DNA of 64,000 nt, taken from the NCBI RefSeq assembly GCF_001954195.1, contig NZ_MBES01000081.1:62001-126000 (forward strand). Direction: 5' to 3'. The notes below the pieces were generated by a model. The model was not told where the DNA came from. It did no database searches and worked only from the letters and a program-made list of their open reading frames with translations. This document shows, one piece after another, positions 34,756 through 43,760 of the stretch; the first letter of the stretch is position 1; each line of letters opens with the position of its first letter. A program made the translations under genes and the position numbers. The stretch is from Mycobacterium sp. IS-1264. GTDB taxonomy: Bacteria; Actinomycetota; Actinomycetes; Mycobacteriales; Mycobacteriaceae.

Positions 34756-34772
34756 CTGTCCGCTCCCTTCCG

Positions 34773-34798
34773 CTATTCGGGCCAGCTATTCGGGCCAG
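34773..34798. repeat. 13-nt perfect tandem duplication at the HD-gene stop codon
   Basis: CTATTCGGGCCAG is present twice (34773-34785, 34786-34798). The second copy contains the TAG stop of the HD gene on the minus strand; the first duplicates the last codons after the stop. Confidence 0.92.
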
Positions 34799-35433
34799 CT
34801 GTTGTTGAGGATGTTGTCGACGAAATCGACACGCCTGAAGGCGGGATCGAAGTGCGCCAGCACGTCGTCGTTCATCGTTCCGAAGGTGGTTTCAGGTCGA
34901 TGCTTCATGCCGTCGTTGAACGCCGCCAGGATGCGCTGTTTGAACTGTGGGCGCGGGTGAGCGGCCGTCACCGCGGCCAGCGCGTCGGGGGCCAGGTCCT
35001 CCCGCCCGACGCCGACCACGTCGACTTCCACGCCGGCTTGGAGCAAGGCGACTTCGGGCGCGAGGAATTCCGGCACGCCCGGGGTGGTGTGCAGGGCGAT
35101 GCCGAGCCACACCTTGTCGATGTCGGCTTTGCCGAAGCCGTGGCCAGCCAGGAAGTCCCGGGCAGCGTTGGCGCCGTCGACCTCGAAGCGAACGGTCGAG
35201 CTGCGGTAGCGCTCGGTGAGGCCGAGGTCGTGGAACATCGCCGCGACGTAGAGCAGCTCCAGGTCCGGTTGCAGTCCGCGGCGCAGGCCCTCCAGCGCGC
35301 CGAAGAGGAATACCCGCCGCGAATGGTTGAACAGCAGGTCGTCCTCGGCGTGGCGAATGAATTCGGTGGCCTCGCGCACCAGCGGCGAATCCGGGATTTG
35401 GATGCCAGCGATGCTTTCGATCGATGTGGTCAT
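34786..35433 (-). CDS. HD-domain hydrolase-like protein
   Basis: A 215-residue HD-fold metal enzyme. NHSRRVFLFGAL (His), then VAAMFHDLGLTERY (HD) and LGIALHTTPGVP, with the Asp further on (VDVVGVGREDL), give the H...HD...D set. It resembles cyanamide-hydratase-like or HD hydrolase proteins that often sit beside GlxA-type AraC regulators. First gene of the HD-nitroreductase-cupin operon. It is read divergently from the AraC gene across 99 nt that contain a palindrome. ATG 35433 has GGAGACGAG upstream. Confidence 0.85.
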   Translation of the reverse strand: MTTSIESIAGIQIPDSPLVREATEFIRHAEDDLLFNHSRRVFLFGALEGLRRGLQPDLELLYVAAMFHDLGLTERYRSSTVRFEVDGANAARDFLAGHGFGKADIDKVWLGIALHTTPGVPEFLAPEVALLQAGVEVDVVGVGREDLAPDALAAVTAAHPRPQFKQRILAAFNDGMKHRPETTFGTMNDDVLAHFDPAFRRVDFVDNILNNSWPE

Positions 35434-35477
35434 GATCTCGTCTCCTTCGGGCGGCGGTGATAGTTAGTCTGCGGCGG

Positions 35478-35496
35478 CACGGTCTTCCCGACCGTG
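35478..35496. promoter_or_regulatory. Palindromic operator between the HD operon and the AraC gene
   Basis: CACGGTC-TTCCC-GACCGTG, a perfect 7-bp inverted repeat in the 99-nt divergent region. Its position, 45 nt upstream of ATG 35433 and 37 nt upstream of 35533, suits an AraC-type or repressor site for both. Confidence 0.55.
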
Positions 35497-35532
35497 GGCG
35501 TTCGGGCCGTCCTCTCCACAGAAAGCGACACA

Positions 35533-36501
35533 ATGGCTTGCGTGACTGGTTCGCGGGTGGTGGTGATCGTCGTCTTCGACGACGTGACGATGTTGGACGT
35601 CGCCGGCGCGGGTGAGGTGTTCGCCGAGGCCAACCGGTTCGGCGCCGACTACCGGCTCAAGATCGCGTCGGTGGACGGACGCGACGTGACGACCTCGATA
35701 GGGACGCGCTTGGGCGTCACGGACGCCCTTTCTTCGATCGAGTCGGCCGACACCGTCCTGGTCGCCGGCAGCGATAACCTGCCCCGACGGCCGATCGACC
35801 CCGAGCTGATCGAGGCGATCAGGGTTTTATCGGAGCGAACCCGACGGATGGCATCCATTTGCACGGGATCGTTCGTCCTCGCGCAGGCGGGCCTGCTCAA
35901 CGGTCGTCGTGCCACCACGCACTGGCACGATGCACGGTTGTTGGCCCGGGCCTTTCGGGATGTCACCGTCGAGCCGGACGCGATCTTCGTCCGCGACGGC
36001 GACGTCTTCACCTCGGCCGGGATTTCGTCGGGCATCGATCTGGCGCTGGCGTTGGTCGAAATGGATCACGGGACCGAACTGGTCCGCGCCGTGGCCCGGT
36101 GGCTGGTCGTCTACCTCAAACGCGCCGGCGGCCAATCACAATTCTCGGTGCTGGTCGAGGCCGATCCACCGCCGCAGTCGCCGCTGCGCGCGGTGATCGA
36201 TGCGGTCGCGGCCGATCCGGGCGCGAACCACAGTGTGAAATCCCTTGCGGCCCTTGCATCCCTGAGCACCCGCCAGCTGACCCGCCTCTTTCAATCCGAG
36301 CTGGGGATGAGTCCGGCACGCTATGTCGAATTGGTCCGAATCGACTTCGCCCGCAACGCACTCGAATCCGGGCGGTCCGTCACCGAGACCGCGGGCATGG
36401 CGGGCTTCGGCAGCATCGAAACGCTGCGACGGGTCTTCGTCAGCCACCTGGGCATCAGCCCGAAAGCCTATCGAGACAGGTTCCGAACGGCCTACGCCTG
36501 A
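35533..36501 (+). CDS. GlxA-type AraC transcriptional regulator
   Basis: A 322-residue regulator: DJ-1/PfpI-like N-terminal domain (VVVIVVFDDVTMLDVAGAGEVFAEANRF; RMASICTGSFVLAQAGLLNGRRATTHW with Cys) and a C-terminal AraC double HTH (VKSLAALASLSTRQLTRLFQSELG; VTETAGMAGFGSIETLRRVF). Length matches the family. ATG 35533 leaves the palindrome intact upstream; the earlier GTG 35494 would overlap it. It probably activates or represses the divergent HD-nitroreductase-cupin operon in response to a ligand. Confidence 0.85.
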   Translation: MACVTGSRVVVIVVFDDVTMLDVAGAGEVFAEANRFGADYRLKIASVDGRDVTTSIGTRLGVTDALSSIESADTVLVAGSDNLPRRPIDPELIEAIRVLSERTRRMASICTGSFVLAQAGLLNGRRATTHWHDARLLARAFRDVTVEPDAIFVRDGDVFTSAGISSGIDLALALVEMDHGTELVRAVARWLVVYLKRAGGQSQFSVLVEADPPPQSPLRAVIDAVAADPGANHSVKSLAALASLSTRQLTRLFQSELGMSPARYVELVRIDFARNALESGRSVTETAGMAGFGSIETLRRVFVSHLGISPKAYRDRFRTAYA

Positions 36502-36503
36502 AG

Positions 36504-39494
36504 CTACTTGGTGGCGTTGTACTTGTTGATGGCGTCGTCGAGCCGCTGCAGCGCGGCGCCGTAGGCGGCGAAGTCGCCCTTCTTTTGCGCGTCGCGGGCG
36601 GCGCCGATCGCCGTCTGGATGTCCTGCAGCGCGGCGGCCTTGGCCGGCGACAACGTCACCGACCCGTCGGGAGAGGGCGGCACTGCCGCTACTGCCGGCG
36701 GTGGCGCCGGTGCCGGCGGCGAGCCGGCCGGCGGCGGTGGGCTCGCGGGTGGGTTGGCGGGCGCACCGCCCTCGGTGGGTTGGATCCCCGTCGCCGCCGC
36801 ACCCGCACCGGGCCCGAACAGGCCGGTCAGCGCGTCACCCACCGTCGGGCCGTATCCGATCTTGTCGTTGTACATCATCGCCACCCGGATCAGGCGCGGG
36901 TACGACGAGGCGGCGTCGCTGGCCCCCGGGGAGGCATACACCGGTTCGACGTAAAGCAGCCCGCCCTGGCCGACCGGAAGGGTGAGCAGATTGCCCCAGC
37001 GGATCCGGTTCTGGTTGTCGCGCCCGATCACGCCCAGGTCCTGCGACACCGCCGGGTCAGTGGTGATCGCGTTGTTAGCCAGCTTGGGACCGTTGACCTG
37101 GCCCGGGATCGTCAGCACGGTGATCTTGCCGTACGTCGCGGGATCGGAGCTGGCACTGATGTAGGCCGCAAGGTAGTCACGCTTGAACCGGTTCATCGCG
37201 CTGATCAACTGGTACGAGGACGAATTGTCGTTCTTGCCAATGTTTTTCGCAACGATGTAATAGGGCGGCTGATAACTGCTCGCGGTCGGATTCGGGTCCA
37301 GCGGCACGTCCCAGAAGTCCGACGTGGAGAAAAACGTCACCGGGTCGTTGACGTGATACTTGGCCAGCAGCATCCGCTGCACCTTGAACAGGTCCTCGGG
37401 ATAGCGCAGATGCTCGGCGAGCTCGGCCGTGATGTCGCTCTTGGGTTTGACCGTGCCCGGGAACACCCGCATCCAGGCTTTGAGCACCGGGTCCTGTTCG
37501 TCCTGCTGATACAGCGTCACGGTTCCGTCGTAGGCATCGACCGTGGCCTTAACCGAGTTTCGGATGTAGGAGACCTGCTTGTCGGGCGCCAGCCGGTTGA
37601 ACGCCACCTCGGTGGAGTCGGCCGTCGCCGACGACAGCGAGGTGAGTTCGGAGTACGGGTAGTTGTCCAATGTGGTGTAGCCGTCGATGATCCACACCAG
37701 TCGCTTGTTGACGATCGCGGGGTACACCGAGCTGTCCGTCGTCAGCCACGGCGCGACCGCCTCGACCCGCTGCGCCGGGTCGCGGTTGAACAGGATCTTG
37801 CTGTTGGAGCCGATCACGTTGGAGAACAAGAAGTTTCGCTCGGCGAATTTGGCGGCGAACACGCTGCGGGATATCCAGCTGCCGATGGGAACGCCCCCGA
37901 GCCCGGTGTACGTGTAGTTCTTGGTCTCGGTGGAAGTCTCGTAGTCGTATTCGCGGTCGTTGCCGTTGCGCCCGACGATCGCGTAGTCGGCGGACGTGTT
38001 GGAGATGACGGGCCCGTAGTAGATGCGGGGCTGGTCCAGGGGCGCCGGCCCGTCGGAGACGACGCTGCCGTTGGCGCCCACGACGTTGACCAGAAATTCC
38101 GGATAGCCACCGTTCTGGTTGGGGTCGTTGGCGATCCCGCGCACGGTATTGGCCGGCGACGCGATGAATCCGTTGCCGTGCGTGTAGACGGTGTGCCGGT
38201 TGATCCAGTCCCGTTGGTTGTCGATCAGCCGGTCCGGGTTGAGTTCCCGGGCCGCGACGACGTAGTCGCGCAGGGCGCCGTTGCGGTCGAGGTAGCGGTC
38301 GATGGACAGCTGGTCCGGGAAGTGGAAGAAGTTCTTGCCCTGCTGGAACTGGGTGAATGCCGGGCTGACAATGGTTGGGTCGAGCAGCCGGATATTCGAG
38401 GTGGTCGCGCGGTCGGACGCGACCTGCTGGGCGGTGGCCTGCGCGTCACCCGTGTAGTTGCGATAGCTCACCACGTCGGACGTCAGCCCATAGGCTTGCC
38501 GGGTCGCGGCGATGCTGCGACTGATGTATTCGCTTTCCTTTTGCGCGGCATTGGGTCGCACGCTGATCTGCTCGACGATCAACGGCCAGCCCGCACCCAC
38601 GATCAACGACGACAGCAGCAGCAACACCAGGCCGATCGCCGGAATCCGCAAGTCCCGCAAGGTAATCGCCGAGAACACCGCGGCCGCGCAAATGAGCGCG
38701 ATCGCCAGCAGAATCAGCTTGGCCGGTAACACCGCGTTGATATCGGTATACCCGGCCCCGGTGAACGGCTTACCGCCACGCGTGTGCGACAGCAGCTCGT
38801 AACGGTCCAGCCAGTAGGCGACGGCTTTGAGCAGCACCAGCATCCCGACCAGGCTGACCAGCTGGATGCGCGCCGAGCGGCTCAGGGCGCCGGTACGACC
38901 CGACAGTCGGATGCCGCCGAAGATGTAGTGCGCCAACAGGTTCGCCAAGAACGCCAGGAACACAGCCACGAACATGTAGCTGAGCAGTAGCCGATAGAAC
39001 GGCAGGTCGAACGCGTAGAAGCCGAGGTCCTTGCCGAACTGCGGATCCCTGACGCCGAAGTTGCCGCCGTGCAGGAACAGCTGGATCCGTACCCAGTAGC
39101 TCTGCGCGATGATGCCGGCCAATAGGCCGATCGCCACTGGAATTCCGATGCCCACCAGTCGCAGCCGCGACATGACGACGGTGCGGTACCGCGCCACCGG
39201 ATCGTTGTCGTTGCTCGGGACGAAAACCGGGCGGGTCCGGTAGGCGATCGCCAGCCCGGCGAACACGATGCCGCCGACCAGCAGACCGGCGACCAGGAAC
39301 ACGACGATGCGCGTCACCAGCACGGTGGTGAACACCGACCGGTAACCCAGCTCACCGAACCACAGCCAGTCGACGTAGGCGTCGATCATTCGGGGACCCG
39401 CGAGCAGCAAAACGATCACACCCAGCGCGATCAAGATCAGAATCCGGCTACGCCGAGTCAGCTTCGGCATTCTGGCGGTGGGCCGCATCCCCAC
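36504..39494 (-). CDS. UPF0182 family large membrane protein (Rv3193c-like)
   Basis: A 996-residue protein that matches, from memory, M. tuberculosis Rv3193c along nearly all its length. Seven hydrophobic segments in the first 300 residues (e.g. ILILIALGVIVLLLAGP, VVFLVAGLLVGGIVFAG, YRLLLSYMFVAVFLAFLANL, LVLLLLSSLIVGAGW) precede a long extracytoplasmic domain of UPF0182 sequence (YISRSIAATRQAYGL; NRHTVYTHGNGFIASPANTV; EDQ-type acidic parts), a Pro/Ala-rich linker and a C-terminal helical tail (VTLSPAKAAALQDIQTAIGAARDAQ). Function unknown. GTG 39494 follows the homologue's start MGMR. Converges with the AraC gene, two bases apart. Confidence 0.93.
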   Translation of the reverse strand: MGMRPTARMPKLTRRSRILILIALGVIVLLLAGPRMIDAYVDWLWFGELGYRSVFTTVLVTRIVVFLVAGLLVGGIVFAGLAIAYRTRPVFVPSNDNDPVARYRTVVMSRLRLVGIGIPVAIGLLAGIIAQSYWVRIQLFLHGGNFGVRDPQFGKDLGFYAFDLPFYRLLLSYMFVAVFLAFLANLLAHYIFGGIRLSGRTGALSRSARIQLVSLVGMLVLLKAVAYWLDRYELLSHTRGGKPFTGAGYTDINAVLPAKLILLAIALICAAAVFSAITLRDLRIPAIGLVLLLLSSLIVGAGWPLIVEQISVRPNAAQKESEYISRSIAATRQAYGLTSDVVSYRNYTGDAQATAQQVASDRATTSNIRLLDPTIVSPAFTQFQQGKNFFHFPDQLSIDRYLDRNGALRDYVVAARELNPDRLIDNQRDWINRHTVYTHGNGFIASPANTVRGIANDPNQNGGYPEFLVNVVGANGSVVSDGPAPLDQPRIYYGPVISNTSADYAIVGRNGNDREYDYETSTETKNYTYTGLGGVPIGSWISRSVFAAKFAERNFLFSNVIGSNSKILFNRDPAQRVEAVAPWLTTDSSVYPAIVNKRLVWIIDGYTTLDNYPYSELTSLSSATADSTEVAFNRLAPDKQVSYIRNSVKATVDAYDGTVTLYQQDEQDPVLKAWMRVFPGTVKPKSDITAELAEHLRYPEDLFKVQRMLLAKYHVNDPVTFFSTSDFWDVPLDPNPTASSYQPPYYIVAKNIGKNDNSSSYQLISAMNRFKRDYLAAYISASSDPATYGKITVLTIPGQVNGPKLANNAITTDPAVSQDLGVIGRDNQNRIRWGNLLTLPVGQGGLLYVEPVYASPGASDAASSYPRLIRVAMMYNDKIGYGPTVGDALTGLFGPGAGAAATGIQPTEGGAPANPPASPPPPAGSPPAPAPPPAVAAVPPSPDGSVTLSPAKAAALQDIQTAIGAARDAQKKGDFAAYGAALQRLDDAINKYNATK

Positions 39495-39510
39495 TGGCTA
39501 CGCTCCCTGA

Positions 39511-39536
39511 TCGATGTGGCGACTCGATGTGGCGAC
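39511..39536. repeat. 13-nt perfect tandem duplication upstream of the UPF0182 gene
   Basis: TCGATGTGGCGAC occurs at 39511-39523 and 39524-39536, between the start of the UPF0182 gene and the stop of the PDZ protein gene. Confidence 0.92.
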
Positions 39537-39577
39537 AACAACTCTACGCATTGCGCGACGTGCGATCCCGGGCTCGC

Positions 39578-40600
39578 CTAGCAGGTCGGCGGCTGACCCC
39601 CCGTCTGGATCGCGTGCAGCGCGTCCACCGCTTGGTTGAGGGTCTCGACCTTGATCAGGCGCAGGCCGGACGGATTGTCCGAACTCGCCTCGTAGCAGTT
39701 CTTCGCGGGCACCAAGAAGACTGTGGCGCCGGCCGCGTGGGCGGCAACCATCTTGTGGGTGATGCCGCCGATCTGGCCGACCTTGCCGTCGGCGGAAATG
39801 GTGCCGGTCCCGGCGACGAACGTCGAACCGGCCAAGTCACCGGTGGTGAGCTTGTCGACGACCGCCAGACTGAACATCAGTCCCGCGGAGGGCCCGCCCA
39901 CATTGGCAAGGTTGAAATCCACCACAAACGGCGCCCACGGCGCGTCGAGCACCGCGACACCCAGGAAGCCGTAGTCACGATCCTTGTTTGTGCCCAGCGT
40001 GATCTGAGCTACCCCCGCGGGCTCGTTCTTGCGGCGGAAGTCGATCGTCACCACCTGGCCGGGCTTGGTGTTCTTCATCAACCCCGTGAATTGCTCGACG
40101 TTGGCGACCGGGGTGTTGTTGACCGCGTCGATGGCGTCGCCGGCCTTCAGCTTGCCCGCCGACGGACCGGGATCGTTGACCGTCGCGACGGTCACCGCAG
40201 GCGCGTACTTCAGGTATCCCAGCGCGGCGTAGGCGGCGCTGTCCTCGGACTGCTTGAAATCGGCGTTATTGGCCTTGTCCACGTCTTCGCGCGACTTGCC
40301 CGGCGGATAGACGAGATCGCGCGGGATCAGTTGTTCCTGCCCCGACAACCACAGGGTCAGCGCTTCACCCAGGGTCAGGTCGTCGCGCTGCGACACCGTC
40401 GTCATGTTGAGATGACCGGTCGTCGGGTGTGTTTGCGTGCCCTCGATCGCGACCACCTGCTTGCCGTCGACCTCACCGAGCGTGTCGAACGTGGGCCCGG
40501 GGCCCAGCGACACGAACGGCACCGTCACCACCGCGAGCAACACACCGAAGGCCACGATCGGGACCAGCGCGACCATCAAGGTCAGAATCCGCCTGTTCAC
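39578..40600 (-). CDS. PDZ-domain Lon-like serine protease (Rv3194c-like)
   Basis: A 340-residue exported or membrane-bound protease. Residues 1-35 are a signal anchor (LTLMVALVPIVAFGVLLAVVTVP). A PDZ domain lies about 120-200 (VTVATVNDPGPSAGKLKAGDAIDAVNNTPV). The C-terminal Lon-type domain has the Ser in VGGPSAGLMFSL and Lys in KVGQIGGITHK, a Ser-Lys dyad. GTG 40600 is chosen. Similar in order and composition to M. tuberculosis Rv3194c. It lies between the UPF0182 gene and the divergent DUF2342 gene, as in that genome. Confidence 0.88.
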   Translation of the reverse strand: MNRRILTLMVALVPIVAFGVLLAVVTVPFVSLGPGPTFDTLGEVDGKQVVAIEGTQTHPTTGHLNMTTVSQRDDLTLGEALTLWLSGQEQLIPRDLVYPPGKSREDVDKANNADFKQSEDSAAYAALGYLKYAPAVTVATVNDPGPSAGKLKAGDAIDAVNNTPVANVEQFTGLMKNTKPGQVVTIDFRRKNEPAGVAQITLGTNKDRDYGFLGVAVLDAPWAPFVVDFNLANVGGPSAGLMFSLAVVDKLTTGDLAGSTFVAGTGTISADGKVGQIGGITHKMVAAHAAGATVFLVPAKNCYEASSDNPSGLRLIKVETLNQAVDALHAIQTGGQPPTC

Positions 40601-40694
40601 GCCGCTACACTATCGGGGCCCTGCCGCGGCGGGTTCAGCTGTAAGCATGACCGCAGACCGCGCTTTCCCTTCGACCGGTGAGTACCGTTGAGTT

Positions 40695-42056
40695 ATGGCT
40701 GACCTGCCTTTCGGCTTCTCCTCTGGAGATGACCCCGACCCCGAGAAGCGCGGGAAGAACGATCCCGAGTCCGGCGCGTCCAACCCGCTGGGCGCGTTCG
40801 GCATGAGCGGCGATTTCAACGTGGGCGACCTGGGGCAGATCTTCACCCAGCTGGGTCAGATGTTCTCTAGCGCCGGCACCATGACACAGGGCGGCGAAGC
40901 GGCGGGTCCCGTCAACTACGAACTGGCCCGGCGCGTGGCGACAAGCTCGATCGGGTTTGTCGCGCCCATCCCGGCGACGACGAGCTCGGCGATCGCCGAC
41001 GCGGTGCACCTCGCCGACACCTGGCTGGACGGCGTCACCGCGCTGCCCGCGGGCACAACTAAGGCGGTGGGCTGGACGCCCAGCGACTGGGTGGACCACA
41101 CGCTAGACATCTGGAAGCGGCTCTGCGACCCGATGGCTCAACAGATTTCGACGGTGTGGGCGTCCGCGCTGCCCGAGGAGGCCAAGAGCATGGCCGGCCC
41201 CCTGCTGGCGATGATGTCGCAGATGGGCGGCATGGCGTTCGGTTCGCAGCTGGGACAGGCGTTGGGCCGGTTGTCCCGCGAGGTGCTGACGTCGACTGAA
41301 ATCGGTCTGCCGCTGGGACCCAAGGGCGTCGCCGCGATCCTGCCCGATGCCGTCGAATCGTTCGCCGCCGGACTGGAGCAACCGCGCAGCGAGATCCTGA
41401 CCTACCTGGCCGCACGGGAGGCCGCACACCATCGGCTGTTCAGCCACGTGCCGTGGTTGTCCAGTCAATTGCTGGGCGCCGTAGAGGCCTACGCCATGGG
41501 CATGAAGATCGACATGACCGGGATCGAGGAGCTGGCGCGCGACTTCAATCCGGCCACCCTGTCCGACCCGGCCGCCATCGAAAACCTGCTCGGCCAAGGT
41601 GTATTCGAGCCCAAGGCGACGCCCGCCCAGACTCAGGCGCTGGAACGGCTCGAGACGCTGCTCGCGCTGATCGAGGGCTGGGTGCACGTCGTGGTGACCG
41701 CGGCGCTGGGCGACCGGATTCCGGGCGCGGCCGCACTGGCCGAGACGCTGCGCCGGCGCCGGGCCAGCGGCGGGCCGGCCGAGCAGACGTTCGCCACTTT
41801 GGTGGGCCTCGAGCTGCGGCCTCGCAAGCTGCGCGAAGCCGCCGCGCTGTGGGAGCGGCTGACGCAAGCGGCCGGCGTGGACGCCCGCGACGGCGTCTGG
41901 CAACACCCGGACCTGCTGCCCAGCGGGGAGGATCTCGACGAGCCGGCCGGCTTCATCGACCGTGTCATCGGCGGGGACACCAGCGGCATCGATGAGGCGA
42001 TCGCCAAGCTCGAGGACCCCGACGCTGAAGACCCCCGCGGCGGTTCTGGCCGCTAG
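40695..42056 (+). CDS. DUF2342 zinc-dependent protease-like protein (Rv3195-like)
   Basis: A 453-residue protein. N-terminal linker rich in acidic and Gly/Asn residues, then the DUF2342 core with LPLGPKGVAAILPDAVESFAAGLEQPRSEILTYLAAREAAHHRLFSHVPWLSSQLLGAVEAYA. REAAHHRLF is the metal-binding-type helix of this family; the C-terminal TLVGLELRPRKLREAAALWERL and DLLPSGEDLDEPAGFI are typical. It is annotated in relatives as zinc-dependent metalloprotease or F420-biosynthesis-associated protein; the activity is unproven. ATG 40695. In M. tuberculosis the E1-like gene follows; here two unrelated genes intervene. Confidence 0.85.
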   Translation: MADLPFGFSSGDDPDPEKRGKNDPESGASNPLGAFGMSGDFNVGDLGQIFTQLGQMFSSAGTMTQGGEAAGPVNYELARRVATSSIGFVAPIPATTSSAIADAVHLADTWLDGVTALPAGTTKAVGWTPSDWVDHTLDIWKRLCDPMAQQISTVWASALPEEAKSMAGPLLAMMSQMGGMAFGSQLGQALGRLSREVLTSTEIGLPLGPKGVAAILPDAVESFAAGLEQPRSEILTYLAAREAAHHRLFSHVPWLSSQLLGAVEAYAMGMKIDMTGIEELARDFNPATLSDPAAIENLLGQGVFEPKATPAQTQALERLETLLALIEGWVHVVVTAALGDRIPGAAALAETLRRRRASGGPAEQTFATLVGLELRPRKLREAAALWERLTQAAGVDARDGVWQHPDLLPSGEDLDEPAGFIDRVIGGDTSGIDEAIAKLEDPDAEDPRGGSGR

Positions 42057-42057
42057 G

Positions 42058-42348
42058 TCAGGAACCGGCCTCTCCGAGCAGGCGTAGTCGGGCCGCCGCT
42101 ATTACCGCCTCGGCTTCAAAAATGACTGCTTCTGCCGCCGCTGCTTCGGCTTCTGCTGCCTCGGCTTCTGCTGCCTCGGCTGCTGCCGCCTCGGGGCGGT
42201 GCGCCGCGTCCCCGCGAGCCACCGCCAGCACGTAAATCAACACCCCGGCGCAGGCCACGACGGACACCACCGGCCCCGCTGCGGCGGTCATGATGAACGC
42301 AAAGGAGAAGCTCGTAACAATGAGCCAGATAAGCCTTCTCAGCATCAT
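42058..42348 (-). CDS. Small membrane protein with Ala/Glu-rich tail
   Basis: A 96-residue protein not recognised. Two hydrophobic spans (LIWLIVTSFSFAFIMTAAAG, VVSVVACAGVLIYVLAVARG), then a tail dominated by Ala and Glu (AEAAEAEAAEAEAAAAEAV...). It ends 2 nt after the convergent DUF2342 stop and is divergent to the 375-residue Ala/Glu/Arg-rich membrane protein at 42535. Both have hydrophobic starts and low-complexity helical tails of similar composition, which suggests common origin or joint function. Two ATGs (42345, 42348) are available. Confidence 0.55.
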   Translation of the reverse strand: MMLRRLIWLIVTSFSFAFIMTAAAGPVVSVVACAGVLIYVLAVARGDAAHRPEAAAAEAAEAEAAEAEAAAAEAVIFEAEAVIAAARLRLLGEAGS

Positions 42349-42534
42349 GGACGTTAAGTCGGCTGGTACCGCATTGACGTTACCTAGGACGTCGCTGCCG
42401 ACGTCCCTGCCGACGGGGTGACGTGCGACCGCCAGGCGCGCGGACCGACGCGCGAGCGAGGCGGGACCATGCTCTCCCTAGGACACGGCACGCAGCGCTG
42501 GACGACCACCGCCAGCTAGTGGGAAGCTCTGAAG
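42349..42534. other. Divergent intergenic region
   Basis: 186 nt between the two tail-anchored genes. It contains an AT-richer stretch near 42356-42395 but no promoter pair or palindrome I can support. Confidence 0.3.
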
Positions 42535-43662
42535 GTGGTCAAGCACGCGAGCCCACACGCTGCCATCGAGCCGGGCGACGCTGTGCCAGTACCTCCGCGA
42601 AGGAAGGGGATCACGCGGTCTCCGAGCGCGATTATTAGATGGCTGGATCGCGATCCGTGGGTCGCCGTGGCGCTCGTGGTGCCGATGGCGATATTCCTCG
42701 TAGGCGCTTTGATCGGGCATCCATTTCTGTTCGTGTTCGTGCTGCCGCTGGCGCTGACCGTGCTGGCCGGCATGGCTTTCGTCGTGATGGATTTGTACAA
42801 AGGGGCCGAGCGAAAGCTGGCGCGAGCGCAGTTGGAAGCCGAGGAGCGGACACGGGCCCAAGCCGCCGAAGCCAAAACTCTGGCCACGGAAGCCAAAACC
42901 CTGGCCGTCGAAGCACGGGCACGAGCACAAGCCGCCGAAGCCAAAGCTGTCACCGCCGGGGCCAAAGCCGTGTCCGCCGAAGCCGAAGCTATCGCCGCCG
43001 AAGCCAAAGCCGTCACCGCCGAAGCCGAAGCGCTGACCGCCGAAGCTCTGACCGCCGAAGCGCGGGCACGAGCCGAGGCCGCCGAAGCCGAGGCGCTGAA
43101 CGCTGAGGCTCTGAAGGCCGAAGCGCGGGCACGGGCAGAGGCCGCCGAAGCCGCCGCGCTGAACGCCGAAACGCGCGCGCGAGCACTAGCGGCCGATGCC
43201 GACGCTCTGACCGCCGAAGCGCGGGCGCGAGCGCGGGGGCGGGCAGAGGCCGCCGAAGCCGCCGCGGTGGCCGCCGAAGCCCGGGCGCGAGCGGAAGCAG
43301 CCGAAGCCGCCGCGCTGGCCGCCGAGGCCCGGGCCCGAGCGGAAGCAGCCGAAGCCGAAGCGCTGGCCGCCGAAGCCCGCGCCCGAGCACAAGCGGCCGA
43401 AGCCGCCGCTCTGAACGCCGAAGCCCGGGCCCGGGCGCAAGCCGCCGAAGCCGCCGCTCTGACTGCTGAAGCGCGGACGCGGGCGCGGGCGCGAGCAGAG
43501 GCCGCCGAAGCCGCCGCGCTAGCCGCCGAAAGGCGGGCCCGAGCCGAAGCCGCCGAAGCCGCCGCTCTGAACGCCGAAGCGCGGGCGCGAGCAGAAGCCG
43601 CCGAAGCCGCCGCTCTGGCCGTCGAAGCGCGGACGCGAGCGATCCGGCTGCGAGCTGCTTGA
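42535..43662 (+). CDS. Membrane protein with long Ala/Glu/Arg repeat helix
   Basis: A 375-residue protein, not recognised. A basic N-terminus (PRRKGITRSPSAIIRWLDRD), two spans (WVAVALVVPMAIFLVGALIG and FLFVFVLPLALTVLAGMAFVVM), then about 280 residues almost wholly of Ala, Glu and Arg. The later part repeats a 16-residue unit, AAEARARAEAAEAEAL-like, at least seven times in 48-nt DNA units. E-x3-R and R-x3-E spacing suits a long single alpha helix rather than a 7-residue coiled coil. It is divergent to a smaller similar protein at 42058. GTG 42535 follows a GGGAAG box by 9 nt. Confidence 0.65.
   Translation: MVKHASPHAAIEPGDAVPVPPRRKGITRSPSAIIRWLDRDPWVAVALVVPMAIFLVGALIGHPFLFVFVLPLALTVLAGMAFVVMDLYKGAERKLARAQLEAEERTRAQAAEAKTLATEAKTLAVEARARAQAAEAKAVTAGAKAVSAEAEAIAAEAKAVTAEAEALTAEALTAEARARAEAAEAEALNAEALKAEARARAEAAEAAALNAETRARALAADADALTAEARARARGRAEAAEAAAVAAEARARAEAAEAAALAAEARARAEAAEAEALAAEARARAQAAEAAALNAEARARAQAAEAAALTAEARTRARARAEAAEAAALAAERRARAEAAEAAALNAEARARAEAAEAAALAVEARTRAIRLRAA
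42844..43650 (+). repeat. Degenerate 48-nt repeat encoding 16-residue Ala/Glu/Arg units
   Basis: The DNA for residues about 104-372 repeats GCCGAAGC-type units. It is most regular from about 43240 to 43640, where the 16-codon unit recurs with small changes and two short insertions. It produces long false open frames on the other strand. Confidence 0.7.
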
Positions 43663-43760
43663 GGCGGAAGCCGGGGCGGGAGACCAACAGCGCGGTGGCG
43701 CGGCGGTTCTGTGGATAACTGAGCCGGCGGTTGGCTCCCGGCGTGGCACAGTCTGAACTC

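Noticed and set aside
35859..38729. 956-codon plus-strand frame over the AraC and UPF0182 genes
   Set aside because: It lies opposite the UPF0182 protein, whose sequence matches a known family. The frame has no motif and an odd, repetitive composition.
43240..43640. Possible CRISPR array in the 48-nt repeats
   Set aside because: Repeats are contiguous, in frame and without unique spacers; they encode a protein helix.
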